Assembly: GCF_050003625.1 (NCBI RefSeq)
Contig: NC_134401.1
Location: 71,460,442-71,524,441, forward strand
Length of the DNA stretch: 64,000 bases
DNA from: Haematobia irritans
Lineage: Eukaryota; Arthropoda; Insecta; Diptera; Muscidae
Reading direction: 5' to 3'
This document shows positions 18,502 through 28,463 of this stretch, piece by piece (within the stretch, counting starts at the first letter, position 1; the number at the start of each line of letters is the position of its first letter). Under the pieces are notes generated by a model. That model did not search any database, was not told where the DNA came from, and worked only from the letters and a program-made list of their open reading frames with translations. A program made the translations under genes and the position numbers.

Positions 18502-19181
18502 TGTTACGAATTTGATATTCCTAGATTTAAGTGTATTTATATTAGTTTCCGTTAATTTAAAATTTAAATTTGTAACGACGAAAGTACGTCATCACTTGTT
18601 AGAATCATCTTTATATTCTAGTACTTTCCTAAACATCTTTCTCAATCGCTCATTGTAAAGTAACCCCTTTTGCTTTGTTATCGTCTTGCTTATTGTTATT
18701 GTTGTAGTAATATGAGCATAACTATCTGGAGATAATTACGAAATACTTAATGGTTGTAGACAAGAATATGAGCGACAGAAACGACAAAGTGATTGTTCCA
18801 GATAATTGTACACAGACATGACCAAGTGATTGTAGAAATATGTGTGCGACATCTGTCGGATGCTAGTAGAAAATTCTAGATGGTTGTGGGTAAGACTATG
18901 AAGATAACCAGTTGAATGTGTGCGAAATCTGTTAGATAAATAATTTCGAATCTAGATGGTTGTAGGCCAGACTATCCAGAATTTTCGAAATCGTCAAATC
19001 ACGGTATATAAGCCCCTGGCGGAGGGAGCTGTAAAGTCAGTCGTAAGCTAAAAGTGATATAGTACACATCGTAGAGTGCAACTTATCAGTTAAGCAAATA
19101 AATTGTAGATTGTCGTTATTAGAAAAGAACTGTGTTTTTATTAACGGGTTATTAAACACGCCTCAATATAAGAACATAACA
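18502..19181 (+). mobile_element. Solo LTR of the Gypsy-1 family, inverted relative to Gypsy-1
   Basis: 680 bp from TGTTACGAATTTGATATTCC to AGAACATAACA. It contains the TATATAAG box (19005-19012) and is uninterrupted, so it shows the intact LTR layout. No internal region follows on either side. No convincing matching target duplication was found: left AATAT, right TTATT. Confidence 0.8.
19005..19012 (+). promoter_or_regulatory. TATA box of LTR promoter
   Basis: TATATAAG, same context (ACGG before, CCCC after) as at 98-105. Confidence 0.5.
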
Positions 19182-19214
19182 TTATTTTACATTTTCGTAA
19201 ATAAACATATACAT

Positions 19215-19530
19215 TTTTTTATTTCATCACGAAATTCGGGGATTCAATCATTTTTTTAATTGAAATGTCTTCAATCACGAAAATGATAGTATCAATCACC
19301 CTTTTTGATTGAAAACCAACACGATTTTCAATTAAAAATTTAATTGACTTTTGTCACGGAATCAATTAATTGTGTGATTGAATCAATTAAAACAGTGATT
19401 GGTTTTTGACATAAAATTCAATCAATATTTTAATTGAATCAATTAAAATTTTAATTACTTTCGCGACAAAAATCAATCAACTATTTGATTGATTCAATTA
19501 AAATTGGCTATAAATTTCAATCAAAAAATG
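19215..19530. repeat. ATTGA/TCAAT motif array, copy 2
   Basis: Many copies of CAATTAAAA, TTTAATTGAATC, AATCAATTAATT and ATTGATTCAATTAAAA on both strands, giving overlapping partial palindromes. It is the richest of the four such arrays in the window. Confidence 0.65.
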
Positions 19531-20640
19531 TATATATTGCCCCCCAAAATCGTATTTAGTTTTATTTGAAATAAAAGAAAATATGCGTTTCTTATAAAAC
19601 CTTTTCAATATTTTATTATTTTTTGAATTATGCAATAGACAAATAAATTAGGTTCTTGTCATTCGTGTGTTTTGTTCTAACATAACTTACACATACAATT
19701 ACTATCAATAAAAACTAAAGGGTGAAAAAATAAATTATATAAATCATTATCTTCCTTATCATAATAACCATGTCAGCATGCTCCTTCTGATATGTTTGTT
19801 AAATTAAAAGTTAATTTTGTTAAACATTACCTGAATTCTTAGTTCCTTAGTTATAATCTTCTTTTGGCATAAAATTTAATTTTAGTAGCAATTCCTTTCC
19901 AAAATTTCCACACAGTGAAATCGTCTATTAAAATCTGAACCAATCAGAGACAAAAAAGATAACAAAGCAATGTAATATTTGGTATTATATCATATTGATG
20001 ATGCTTTGTAAATTCTGGAAATAAATGGAGAATACATATCTTTATTATTTTTGATATTTTTCATATTTTTAAATCCAAAAAGAAAAATGCATGGTTTTAA
20101 GCTGAGATCAAAAACAACAATAAGGATTGAAGAGAAACCAACAATAACAAACAAAACGAATGAAGATAGAGGAAGCACGCTCAAAAACAAACCCAGCCAA
20201 CTACATTCAAATCGATGATTTGAATTTGGCAAAGGAAAAGAGATATGCTTGCAAATTTGTTTAGGCAGTAGCCGACTATCAAACCTTTTTTCGGAAGGTT
20301 CAAGTGTAGTTCACTTTGGGTTGAGTGAATTACCCGAATTTATTCTGATAATTGGTTGATAGTTTTGCTGCAAGTAGAGGATGCTGATGAGGAATGTGGT
20401 AATTCCGAAACATCTGTACATCCAACCATCTTGCAGTCTATAGGGCTTTGACAAAATAAATTTGACAAGCATACTTTTCCTCTGTTGGTTAAGCTACACT
20501 TGTAGTTTAGTCAATGCATGGTTTTAAGCTGAGATCAAAAACAACAATAATGTTTGAAGAGAAACCAACAATAACAAACAAAACGAAAATAATAAAATTT
20601 TAGTTTGATGGAAAGAATGATTTCAATACATGGAATTCAA
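19531..20640. repeat. AT-rich repeat-type sequence with a 75-bp direct repeat
   Basis: The block starting GCATGGTTTTAAGCTGAGAT occurs at about 20088-20163 and again at about 20515-20590, ending AACAAACAAAACGAA. The 350 bases between have no gene. The short minus-strand frame at 19990-20232 covers the first copy and shows no family features. Confidence 0.55.
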
Positions 20641-20895
20641 GCTAGAAAACGGCTATATTTAGAACTCTGCAACGTTTAAATGTGAATAAATCTCTTGTTT
20701 CTCGTACCATTGCTACACAGTTATTGGTAGTGTTATATTGCGCCCAACAAGTCAACGAAAAACAACGAAAACCAAACCAGAAATTATCCGAAAAGTGAAG
20801 ATCAGATTTGATCGAAATCGACGCCGTAGTGGTAGAAAACTTGCTCGTTAGCTGAAATTATCGCGAGAATGGACGATACATATACAGGTAATAAA
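20640..20895 (+). pseudogene. Tc1/mariner-type transposase N-terminal remnant
   Basis: Two plus-strand frames read RLNVNKSLVSRTI and then YTVIGSVILRPTSQRKTTKT, followed by EIIRKVKIRFDRNRRRSGRK and, after a stop, LKLSREWTIHIQ. The pattern is that of the paired helix-turn-helix DNA-binding domain of Tc1/mariner transposases. The catalytic domain was not found downstream. Confidence 0.5.
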
Positions 20896-21339
20896 ACTTA
20901 TGAGCACCTACGATTGGTCTAAAATGAAATTTCAACATTTTTTGCAACTTCCCCCAGTCGCCCATGTGTGGAGCGTGAGAAGAAGTAAACCCCCATTCAA
21001 TATTACATCGTATAGCTAATTGGAACATATCACAAATCAACGTCATCTGGAATACATCCCTTTATATAAATTTAAATACAGGTAAGTTTAAACAAAATAA
21101 GCCCTTTTTATGTTCATTAATAGGTTTATACGTTATATATATTTTTCTTGATTTAGATCGGATTGAAGTTCATATTGAGGGTAGCATTTTTCAATTGTAA
21201 ATTTATTTACATGGTATATATTTAGTGTTATAAAAACATTTACATGAATATTAATGTAAGATATAAATTTCCCAAAATAATAAATATATGCACAATATAT
21301 ATAATAAATACTAACTTTTTTGCTCTATTTTATTTAGTG
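20896..21339. other. AT-rich stretch, nothing recognised
   Basis: Noncoding by eye. The 62-residue minus-strand frame at 20858-21046 lacks family features. Confidence 0.4.
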
Positions 21340-21675
21340 CGATTAGTAAATCAGTCGTATAAATGAGTTATTTCTAACTTTTCCAATCAATACATACTGA
21401 ATCAGTTGGGGGACTCATTTGTCACTCTTTTTATTAACTCATTTATAAATCATTATTTTAGCTCATAAATGAGTAATTATGTTAGTCATAAATTACTCAT
21501 TCTACTGATTAATTTATGCATATTATATGCAACTCCATAATGAATCAATGAAAAGAATAAATTTTCGACACAACTACTTTATACTGGAGACTCATAAATG
21601 TCTCCCAAAAGCGCTCTTCCGCAATCGTTTTGAACATTAAAGTAATTCATAAATGACTCATTTACGAGCGAAAAT
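21340..21675. repeat. Array of ACTCATTTATGA / TCATAAATGAGT motifs
   Basis: At least eight forward or inverted copies of the motif (for example AACTCATTTATAAATC, GCTCATAAATGAGTAATT, GTCATAAATTACTCATTC, ATTCATAAATGACTCATTTA) with irregular spacing. No open frame. Confidence 0.55.
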
Positions 21676-22179
21676 GTTGGCAGGGCATTTTTTAAATAAA
21701 TTACAAACATACAGTGCTGTTCAAAATATTTGCAAGTAGCCCTACCATGCACTTAATCTAGGTATATCTCCCACAATAATAACTTTATTGTTTCGCTTCC
21801 ACTTAAAAAATAAGCGTTATGGAGTGGTATTTCCAAGTTCTAATTGGGAAAATTAATGGGCTGTTATTAAAAATTGATATTTCACAAAAGGTAAAGAATC
21901 GTATGATTCGGCCTGTTCAAAACATTTGCAACTACCTAGCACCCAGAAATATTTTCTTCTTTAAGGGCAATTTTTTCTATTTTTGACCTGTAATAGTTAT
22001 AAGGACCTAGAAGAAGAAGATTAAATGCACAAAAATTGCATTATAGGAATACCGTTAAGTTCATTGCTTAATTTGGCCATAAACTGACCGCCATAGGCCT
22101 TCATGCCCTATCTTTTGAATAATTCGATAAAATTACCGGCAGTAAGCATAATCAACATAATAAAATGCAAAATATCGAT

Positions 22180-22407
22180 GATGGTATCAAAAAAATTAAT
22201 TTCGGAAGAGTTCATTGCCCAAAAATTAACTGCGTCTCGAGTCATAAACAGAAGATGCACCAAATCTGTCCACTGAGGTAGAAGAAAACCTCAGACTACG
22301 CTAGAAGAAAATCATATAGTCAAAAGAACTATGCAACAATTCAATCAAATATCATCTAAAGAAGACAAAAATTTAATTTAACTGGGTATATGGGTGTTCG
22401 ATGAGTC
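22180..22407 (+). pseudogene. Tc1 transposase remnant, N-terminal part
   Basis: Reads KINFGRVHCPKINCVSSHKQ, then frame-shifted RKPQTTLEENHIVKRTMQQF, then VFDES near 22400. This matches the Tc1 linker (GRPxKTTxxED) and the first catalytic Asp of DES. Frame breaks show it is dead. Confidence 0.55.
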
Positions 22408-23324
22408 CAATTGTTTTCGAAAACAGATTGAAGGAAGCGAGTTATTCGATTCTTTTTTTGCCCTCATATAGTAACAACAACAACAACAATTTTTATATGT
22501 ATTGTACGTTTGTTTAGTTTTACGTTGCCGTAAAGACGTTTGTGTTCTGCGTAAAGGGTACTAATACTACAACAAAATATTGCTCTAGTTGTTGAGAGAA
22601 ACATTTTGGACAAAAATGGGTTTGATGATATTTTTGGGCAATATACTAAGAATTCTTTAGAGTTGCATTTCACTTTTAAAAGTAAGTTCTTCGTATTTAA
22701 TTCTGAGAACAAAATTAAAAAAAAATATGCATAAATGACATTCGTATTTAAAGGAAATAAAATATTTTGTCTTGCCAAATTATTTTTTTTAGGAAAAAAA
22801 ATAAAACAAACATTAATTTACTTTGCTTGTTACATTCAAAACCATAAAAAAAAATTTAAATTGACCCTTTTAATATGACTCATTTTATTTTCCATAACTC
22901 TGAATTACACACTATACTTGAAGCAACGCCAAATAAATAACTTCTTTTCTCATTAAGCATAATTCCATTTCTTGTCATAACATACTCGAGAACTTTACAA
23001 ATACCCAAAACTACCGTTGAACATTCGAGTATTCTCGATTATCCCGTTTCACCAAATGAATTTGAATGGTTGCTTGCGAACGAGAATTGAAACGAATGCA
23101 CAACTTTAGTCAGTGACGTCACGACAACATTCCCTCGATACTGATTTATGGGGTTCGGTTCATTCGAACCGATTCGATCAAGCGAGTGCTCGTATTCTAT
23201 TCATTCGATCATCGACGATGACTCAGTCTTCTCGAACCGTTTCAAGAGTGCAGTTGTGTGCGCTATGAATGGATGTTCCCATGCAATGTTCTAATATCTA
23301 CCATAACGATCAGAGGTAGAGCAT

Positions 23325-24682
23325 CAGCGTTACCGTTGGGAATTTTCAAAAAGTGGCAAACGTCGAAAAAAGGGGCACAATTATTTTTAAAAAGTGGCAC
23401 ATTCTTTTTATTAACTTATACAAAAACAAAAAAAACTTAAGAAATAAATACTGCTATGAGATCAAGTTAAAATATATTTTGCGAATTCATACAAATTGGT
23501 GAACAAATCCTATTTAAAATTATTTTTTAAGCGTCTATAAAATAATCAGGCCTTTCAATTATATCTTTAAATTTATTTACGATATCAAAATAATTTATAT
23601 CATCATTGGTTTTTAAGTAATGCGGAACCCCCTTTTCTTCAGTTTTTTGTCATTTATGTCAATTCATGGTAAAATTTGTCCACAACTTTCGGATTGTGAT
23701 GTCGTTTTGTGACCTATCTATATTGTTTTAATGTTTTAATATACAAAGAATTTTTATAGTCGATATCTGCTAAATCACGTTTTTACAAACTTTCTTACAA
23801 AATTTATGTATATTTGTAATAGAATATTTTTGTTAAATATAATTAATAAACAATTTAAGGTAAGCACTATGTTCGATTTTCGAGTTGAAATTTTCGCGGT
23901 TACTTTACTAAAACAGTTCAATATAACTCAATAACTCAATCATTTATAATTTTGATTATTTCAGGAAAAGTAATCGCAAAAATAAAGTGATTTTCAACTC
24001 GAAAACCGAACATAGTACTCACGTTTAGGAGGATTCGCTTTGGAATGTTCTGTTAACGGTATTCATACTTTTGATAATATAAACTAAAAATTTAAGATAA
24101 ATCTTTGGTATTTGAAAGTGCATTTTGGATCTTTAACATATACTTTCTCTAATTTCTTAGGACACTTTTCTTCCAATTTTTCTCTAATGAGGTAATGCTT
24201 CAATACTGTCCACTGTTCCAGCATTCATTTTGAGGAATATAGTAGAATTGGAACAATCTGTCTCAAAGGGCGATTGCAATTTTTTCTAACTGGGTCCTTA
24301 TGGGATCCATCATCAATTATTTCCTGCGGTCGTAATACACACCTTAAACATTTTCATATTTATCCTGATATTTCATGCCACAATAAATTTGGCATATTCA
24401 AAGTACGGTTTACCAAATAAGTTGAATCGTAACTGTTCACGTAATAAGAATTAATGAGCGAAGGCTGTTGGTGCACAATATTAAATTTTCTTAATAACAC
24501 ATCTATGGTGATAACTACCCATAATATTTAAACTTTTGAAAAAGTGGCACGAATTATTGGAAAAGTGGCACAAAATCGTAAAAAGTATCACATTTAGTGG
24601 CACAAACAAAAAGTGGCGCAAAAGTGGCACCGTCCAAGAAAAGTGGCAAATTTGCCACTAAAGTGGCACAACGGTAACGCTG
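23325..24682 (-). mobile_element. hAT-2 element with GTGGCAC subterminal repeats
   Basis: Flanked by TAGAGCAT at 23317-23324 and 24683-24690. Termini CAGCGTTACCGTTG and CAACGGTAACGCTG are perfect inverted repeats. Within about 150 bases of each end the motif AAAAGTGGCAC recurs (at least two near the left end and six near the right), the kind of subterminal array to which hAT transposases bind. On the minus strand 23530-23700 reads like protein (DITIRKLWTNF, then FDIVNKFKDIIERPDYF), perhaps a transposase remnant. 1358 bp including MITE-1 copy 2. Confidence 0.8.
23860..24022. repeat. Small inverted-repeat element (MITE-1), copy 2
   Basis: GTAAGCACTATGTTCGATTTTC at the left and GAAAACCGAACATAGTACTC at the right are inverted copies extending through CGAGTTGAAA. 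The family is the same as 979-1197, but the core differs. Confidence 0.65.
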
Positions 24683-24849
24683 TAGAGCATTAGAAGTCGA
24701 AGTGCCATTATAAATTAAATATAAATATAAAATAAAAATTAAAAAAAAAAACACTTATTTCAAAGAAAACTAGGTTAGCGCGCCTTCAATTTTCACAAAA
24801 ATACCTTAAATGGCCTCAGAAGCAGTGGATATGTGCTATATTTTCCTAC

Positions 24850-25303
24850 GACTCAAAAATTAACTTACATGGATCGGATGGTAGAAATTTAGTACGAAAG
24901 CTGCAAGGAAAGCCTTAATCCAAGAAATACAAAAAGTTACGTCAATCATGGTGGGACCAATTTTAGGGTCTGAGGGTATTTTTCTGGAAAAGTTATTGGC
25001 TCGATTTATAGAGTCGAGGGTATTATGCTGTCGGAAGTGTACAAAAACATTTTGTCTCATGTGATATTACCGTAAGCATTCCGGGAAATGGCGTCTGCTT
25101 GGAATAGTCAGCACCATTATGACCTCTAGTACACGTGTAATGTGGTAAAACAATGGATTTCCGATAAAAATTGTGGGTGCTTGACTAACCTGTTCAGTCG
25201 GCTAAAGTGAAAGTCATAAAACAAGTTTTGGAAAGCTGTAAAATGAAAATTGGTACGACATTTTTGCAAAAGGCTTCCGAATTCTATTTGAACCTGAACC
25301 ATG
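24850..25303 (+). pseudogene. Tc1 transposase remnant, catalytic middle part
   Basis: DSKINLHGSDGRNLVRKLQG follows the first catalytic Asp, then IYRVEGIMLSEVYKNILSHV, and a broken stretch with CNVVKQWISDKN where the second Asp block should be. Several stops and frame changes. The frame is then cut by the LTR element. Confidence 0.6.
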
Positions 25304-25308
25304 GATAT

Positions 25309-25571
25309 TGTTATGACCATTAATCATCGCACAGCCGTGCAGATCAATCAATATGGCATCACCATAAAGGGCAACTGTCATTCTTGTTTACCCTTATTTC
25401 TTATTCTTGTTCTTGATATACTTACGATCGCATTAAATAAAAAGAAGTCACCTTTTTTGTAATTGATTATTGTAAGATTAATTGCTGTTAGAAAATAAAT
25501 ACAGTTTTAGTATAAAGGCAGCGTGCATTTTTTCAATTATTGTTATTGGAAACCAATTTAACGACACAACA
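25309..25571 (+). repeat. 5' LTR of the short Gypsy-type element
   Basis: 263 bp, identical by eye to 27833-28095. Includes AATAAATACAG and TATAAAGGCAGC, the latter a possible TATA box near 25512. Confidence 0.9.
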
Positions 25572-25572
25572 G

Positions 25573-25586
25573 TTGGCGACGAGAGT
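25573..25586 (+). other. Primer-binding site of the short Gypsy-type element
   Basis: TTGGCGACGAGAGT two bases after the LTR end. TGGCGAC is a common insect LTR-element primer-site start. Confidence 0.65.
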
Positions 25587-25663
25587 GAAACCAAATAAAT
25601 TAATTTTTATTGTGCAAATTAATTATTTCATTTTTTTTTGTAAGGCAGTACGCGCATTACAAA

Positions 25664-26895
25664 ATGGATGCCGCTCAATTTGCAGAGTTTATGAAGGCGC
25701 AACAAGCTTTGGTGGCGCAATTAGCCAAATTAACAACTGGTGCATCAACATCTAGTGCAGTACAAAATGGTGGCAGTGCAACAATAAATACAATTTTGGT
25801 TCCCAATTTTGATATCTTCGACCCGGCAAAGGAGACATACCGAAATTACATTCAACGCTTTACAAATTACGTAACCATGAAAGGCATTGAGTCGAATAAA
25901 GATTATTGTACGAAGCTGCTTTTAAATTCAATTGGAGCAAAATACTTCAATATGGTCACATCGCTGGCGGCACCAAAAATTGCAATGGAACTGCCATACG
26001 ACGAGTTATTGAAATTGTTGGAGGATCATTTGACACCAAAAAGAAATATCTTGGTGGCACAACATAAATTTTTGTCAAAATACCAGACGGATGGACAGTC
26101 AATTTCTGAATATGTTGCAATGCTTCGAAAGGACATTGGTGATTGTGAATTTGTTTCAGAGTGCGAGTGCAAAAGTTCAATTGCTGATGTATTTTTACGT
26201 GCACAATTTATTCGAGGAATTTCTTGCAATAGTATTCGAGAGCAATTGCTGCAATCAAGTTCATCGAAGTTTGAAGAAATCGTTTTAAAAGCTTTAGCTT
26301 TAGAAGCAGCGAAAGCAGATGCAAAAGAACTAACACAATCACAAACAAATAGTTCAAGTGCAATCACAAACAAATAGTTTCAGAGTGCGAGTGCAAAAGT
26401 TCAATTGCTGATGTATTTTTACGTGCACAATTTATTCGAGGAATTTCTTGCAATAGTATTCGAGAGCAATTGCTGCAATCAAGTTCATCGAAGTTTGAAG
26501 AAATCGTTTTAAAAGCTTTAGCTTTAGAAGCAGCGAAAGCAGATGCAAAAGAACTAACACAATCACAAACAAATAGTTCAAGTGCAACAATTAATAAAAT
26601 TTCAAACAAAAGGAAAATGCCAAAGCGTCCTAATGTGCAAAAATCGAAGGTCAAAGTTAATTATGAGCAACTTGGTATAGCTGGCTTATGTTTAAGATGT
26701 GGCAAAAATAATCATTTTGCAAAAGAATGTCGTTCTAGTGCAAATTTAAAATGCAATTTGTGTTCTAGACACGGGCATGTAGCAAAAGTCTGTATTGCAT
26801 CTCTTTTGGCGGATAGTCCTAATGCCGGACCTACATACACAGTCTTACACAAGTTTACATACGGATTAAAAAATTGTATTTTCTTTAATTATTAA
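25664..26895 (+). pseudogene. Gag of the short LTR element, broken by a 224-bp tandem duplication
   Basis: Starts MDAAQFAEFMKAQQALVAQL at 25664. The capsid-like part has FDPAKETYRNYIQRFTNYV, LLNSIGAKYFNMVTSLA and LEDHLTPKRNILVAQHKFLS. At 26377 the frame stops because 26153-26376 is duplicated as 26377-26600; 224 is not a multiple of three. The second copy restores the downstream frame, which carries two CCHC zinc knuckles (CLRCGKNNHFAKEC and CNLCSRHGHVAKVC) and a basic NKRKMPKRPNVQ stretch. Gag would form particles and bind RNA. Without the duplication the frame would be open. Confidence 0.85.
26153..26600 (+). repeat. 224-bp tandem duplication inside gag
   Basis: Two adjacent copies beginning GTTTCAGAGTGCGAGTGCAA, nearly identical. 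The unit ends at the short repeat ATCACAAACAAATAG. Confidence 0.9.
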
Positions 26896-27065
26896 AATAT
26901 AATAAAATATGCATATATATGCTTTAAATTTTGTAAATTAATTTGAAAAACAAAGTATTTGTCCATTTTCAAGAAGATGTTTTTAGTCTGGATTATAAAC
27001 AACAACAAGAAACATGTTTAGTTATAAGGTAAAAACCTCAAGGGTATGTAAACTTATGTGAGACT

Positions 27066-27506
27066 GTGTATAACAACAAAAACAAGTCGATTTCAACGAA
27101 TCAAATTCAGAGTGATGGTTCCGACTACGGAATTTACAAAATAGTCGACGTATACCAAAGCAGCTATGGTAATGTAAATTCTAATCGATACTATGCTAAT
27201 ATATTGATAGAAGGCAAAGTTATAAAATTCGAAGTTGATTCTGGATCTGGATTTTCATTTCTACCCCGAGGAATTTTCAATAAATTAAATTTGTCAAACA
27301 AACTTGGAAGTACGAATATCATATTCCGATCATACACTCAAAATACATTCAAGCCCGAAGGGAAAGTTCGAGTTCATGCTGTTTTCAACAACATTTCAAT
27401 TTATGATGACCTTTATATTGTGCCAGATGGCTGTACAGCCCTCATAGGTCGTACTTGGATTCGTCGATTATGCATTAATCTCAACGAATTGGATAAATCA
27501 ACTTAA
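27066..27506 (+). CDS. Aspartic protease of the short LTR element
   Basis: 146 residues. ILIEGKVIKFEVDSGSGFSF contains the DSG active site of retroelement proteases, followed by FLPRGIFNKLNL. YIVPDGCTALIGRTWIRRLC gives the second hydrophobic strand and the IGRxW block, just before the point where RT coding should begin. The frame has no stops. It is separated from gag by about 170 noncoding bases, so it probably once formed one Gag-Pol frame. Confidence 0.8.
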   Translation: MYNNKNKSISTNQIQSDGSDYGIYKIVDVYQSSYGNVNSNRYYANILIEGKVIKFEVDSGSGFSFLPRGIFNKLNLSNKLGSTNIIFRSYTQNTFKPEGKVRVHAVFNNISIYDDLYIVPDGCTALIGRTWIRRLCINLNELDKST

Positions 27507-27513
27507 TTTTACC

Positions 27514-27801
27514 ATGGCAAAGAATCAACTTGATGTACAAGAGTCTCAAGAGGCAGAACCAGCAACAAAGGATAATCAACATTCGGATAATCAACTTTTG
27601 TATCATCCGCATCTTCTTACGAATCTTCCCGGCAGTATTTCAACAAGTCACAGTAATGAGCCTGAAACACCGTCAACACCACTACAACAACAACCAAGCA
27701 CCTCAACAGGGAATTCGGAAGTTGACACTACACCGTCACGGCGTACATCCAGCAGATTAAGGAAACCACCTAGCTACTACAGCGATTATGTTCGACACTA
27801 A
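27514..27801 (+). pseudogene. C-terminal tail of the integrase/Pol, left after internal deletion
   Basis: 95 residues, low-complexity Gln/Ser/Thr/Pro-rich, ending RRTSSRLRKPPSYYSDYVRH, the basic tail typical of Gypsy integrases just before the 3' LTR. RT, RNase H and the integrase core are deleted between this and the protease. Confidence 0.65.
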
Positions 27802-27819
27802 CTGGATGAGTCTTCAATA

Positions 27820-27832
27820 AGTGGGGGAGAAT
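27820..27832 (+). other. Polypurine tract of the short LTR element
   Basis: AGTGGGGGAGAAT immediately before the 3' LTR start TGTTATGACC. Confidence 0.7.
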
Positions 27833-28095
27833 TGTTATGACCATTAATCATCGCACAGCCGTGCAGATCAATCAATATGGCATCACCATAAAGGGCAACT
27901 GTCATTCTTGTTTACCCTTATTTCTTATTCTTGTTCTTGATATACTTACGATCGCATTAAATAAAAAGAAGTCACCTTTTTTGTAATTGATTATTGTAAG
28001 ATTAATTGCTGTTAGAAAATAAATACAGTTTTAGTATAAAGGCAGCGTGCATTTTTTCAATTATTGTTATTGGAAACCAATTTAACGACACAACA
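27833..28095 (+). repeat. 3' LTR of the short Gypsy-type element
   Basis: Identical by eye to 25309-25571; followed by the duplicated GATAT. Confidence 0.9.
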
Positions 28096-28463
28096 GATAT
28101 CATTGACCATTTAATCCTAACCAATGGCAAAAAGTTGCACAGACGTTTGATTACATGGCTATAGTATTTAATATACCCATTTATCGTTAAAAGTTACAAA
28201 TACTTTAATTATTTTTAAATATATGTGACACTTAATATTAGTTGCAAATGTTTTTAACAGGCAAAAACTCCCATTTTTTAAAAAAATTATAAATTTTCAA
28301 AAAATCTTTATCGTTAGTTCCGTTATTTCCTTGAATCTTTAAAATTGACATAGTAAGCAACAACATTGCATTAAAATTTTGTTTTCAATATTTTTATTTT
28401 CATTATAATTACGGTTTATTTTCAACAGGGAATGTGGTTGCAAATGTTTTGAACAGCACTGTA

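Larger units (their letters stand above)
22408..24849. mobile_element. Unclassified insertion in the Tc1 transposase, carrying hAT-2
   Basis: The Tc1 reading frame stops at VFDES (22407) and resumes at DSKINLHGSDG (24850), with GAGTC/GACTC at the two edges as a possible imperfect target duplication. It holds hAT-2 (23325-24682). The left part (22408-23316) has an AT-rich half and a less AT-rich segment (22990-23260) dense in TTCGA and CGATC motifs. No gene was recognised in it. Confidence 0.45.
25309..28095 (+). mobile_element. Short Gypsy-type LTR element with gag and protease only, identical LTRs
   Basis: Two 263-bp LTRs (25309-25571, 27833-28095), TGTTATGACC...GACACAACA, appear identical base for base. 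A 5-bp duplication GATAT flanks them (25304-25308, 28096-28100). After the 5' LTR comes TTGGCGACGAGAG, a primer-binding site. Before the 3' LTR is the purine tract AAGTGGGGGAGAAT. RT, RNase H and the integrase core are absent, so it would need another element's enzymes. Identical LTRs imply recent insertion. Confidence 0.9.
21712..28461 (+). mobile_element. Tc1-type element with IR/DR ends, split by two insertions
   Basis: Outer ends CAGTGCTGTTCAAAATATTT (21712) and its inverted copy ending TTTTGAACAGCACTG (28461), flanked by TA at 21710-21711 and 28462-28463. A second copy of the motif lies inside each end (GCCTGTTCAAAACATTTGC near 21911; GCAAATGTTTTTAACAGGC near 28245). This is the IR/DR layout of many Tc1-like elements. 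The transposase is split into remnants by a block at 22408-24849 and by a short LTR element at 25309-28095. Confidence 0.8.

Noticed and set aside
26026..26654. Minus-strand frames across gag of the short LTR element
   Set aside because: They mirror gag and are duplicated only because gag contains a tandem duplication.
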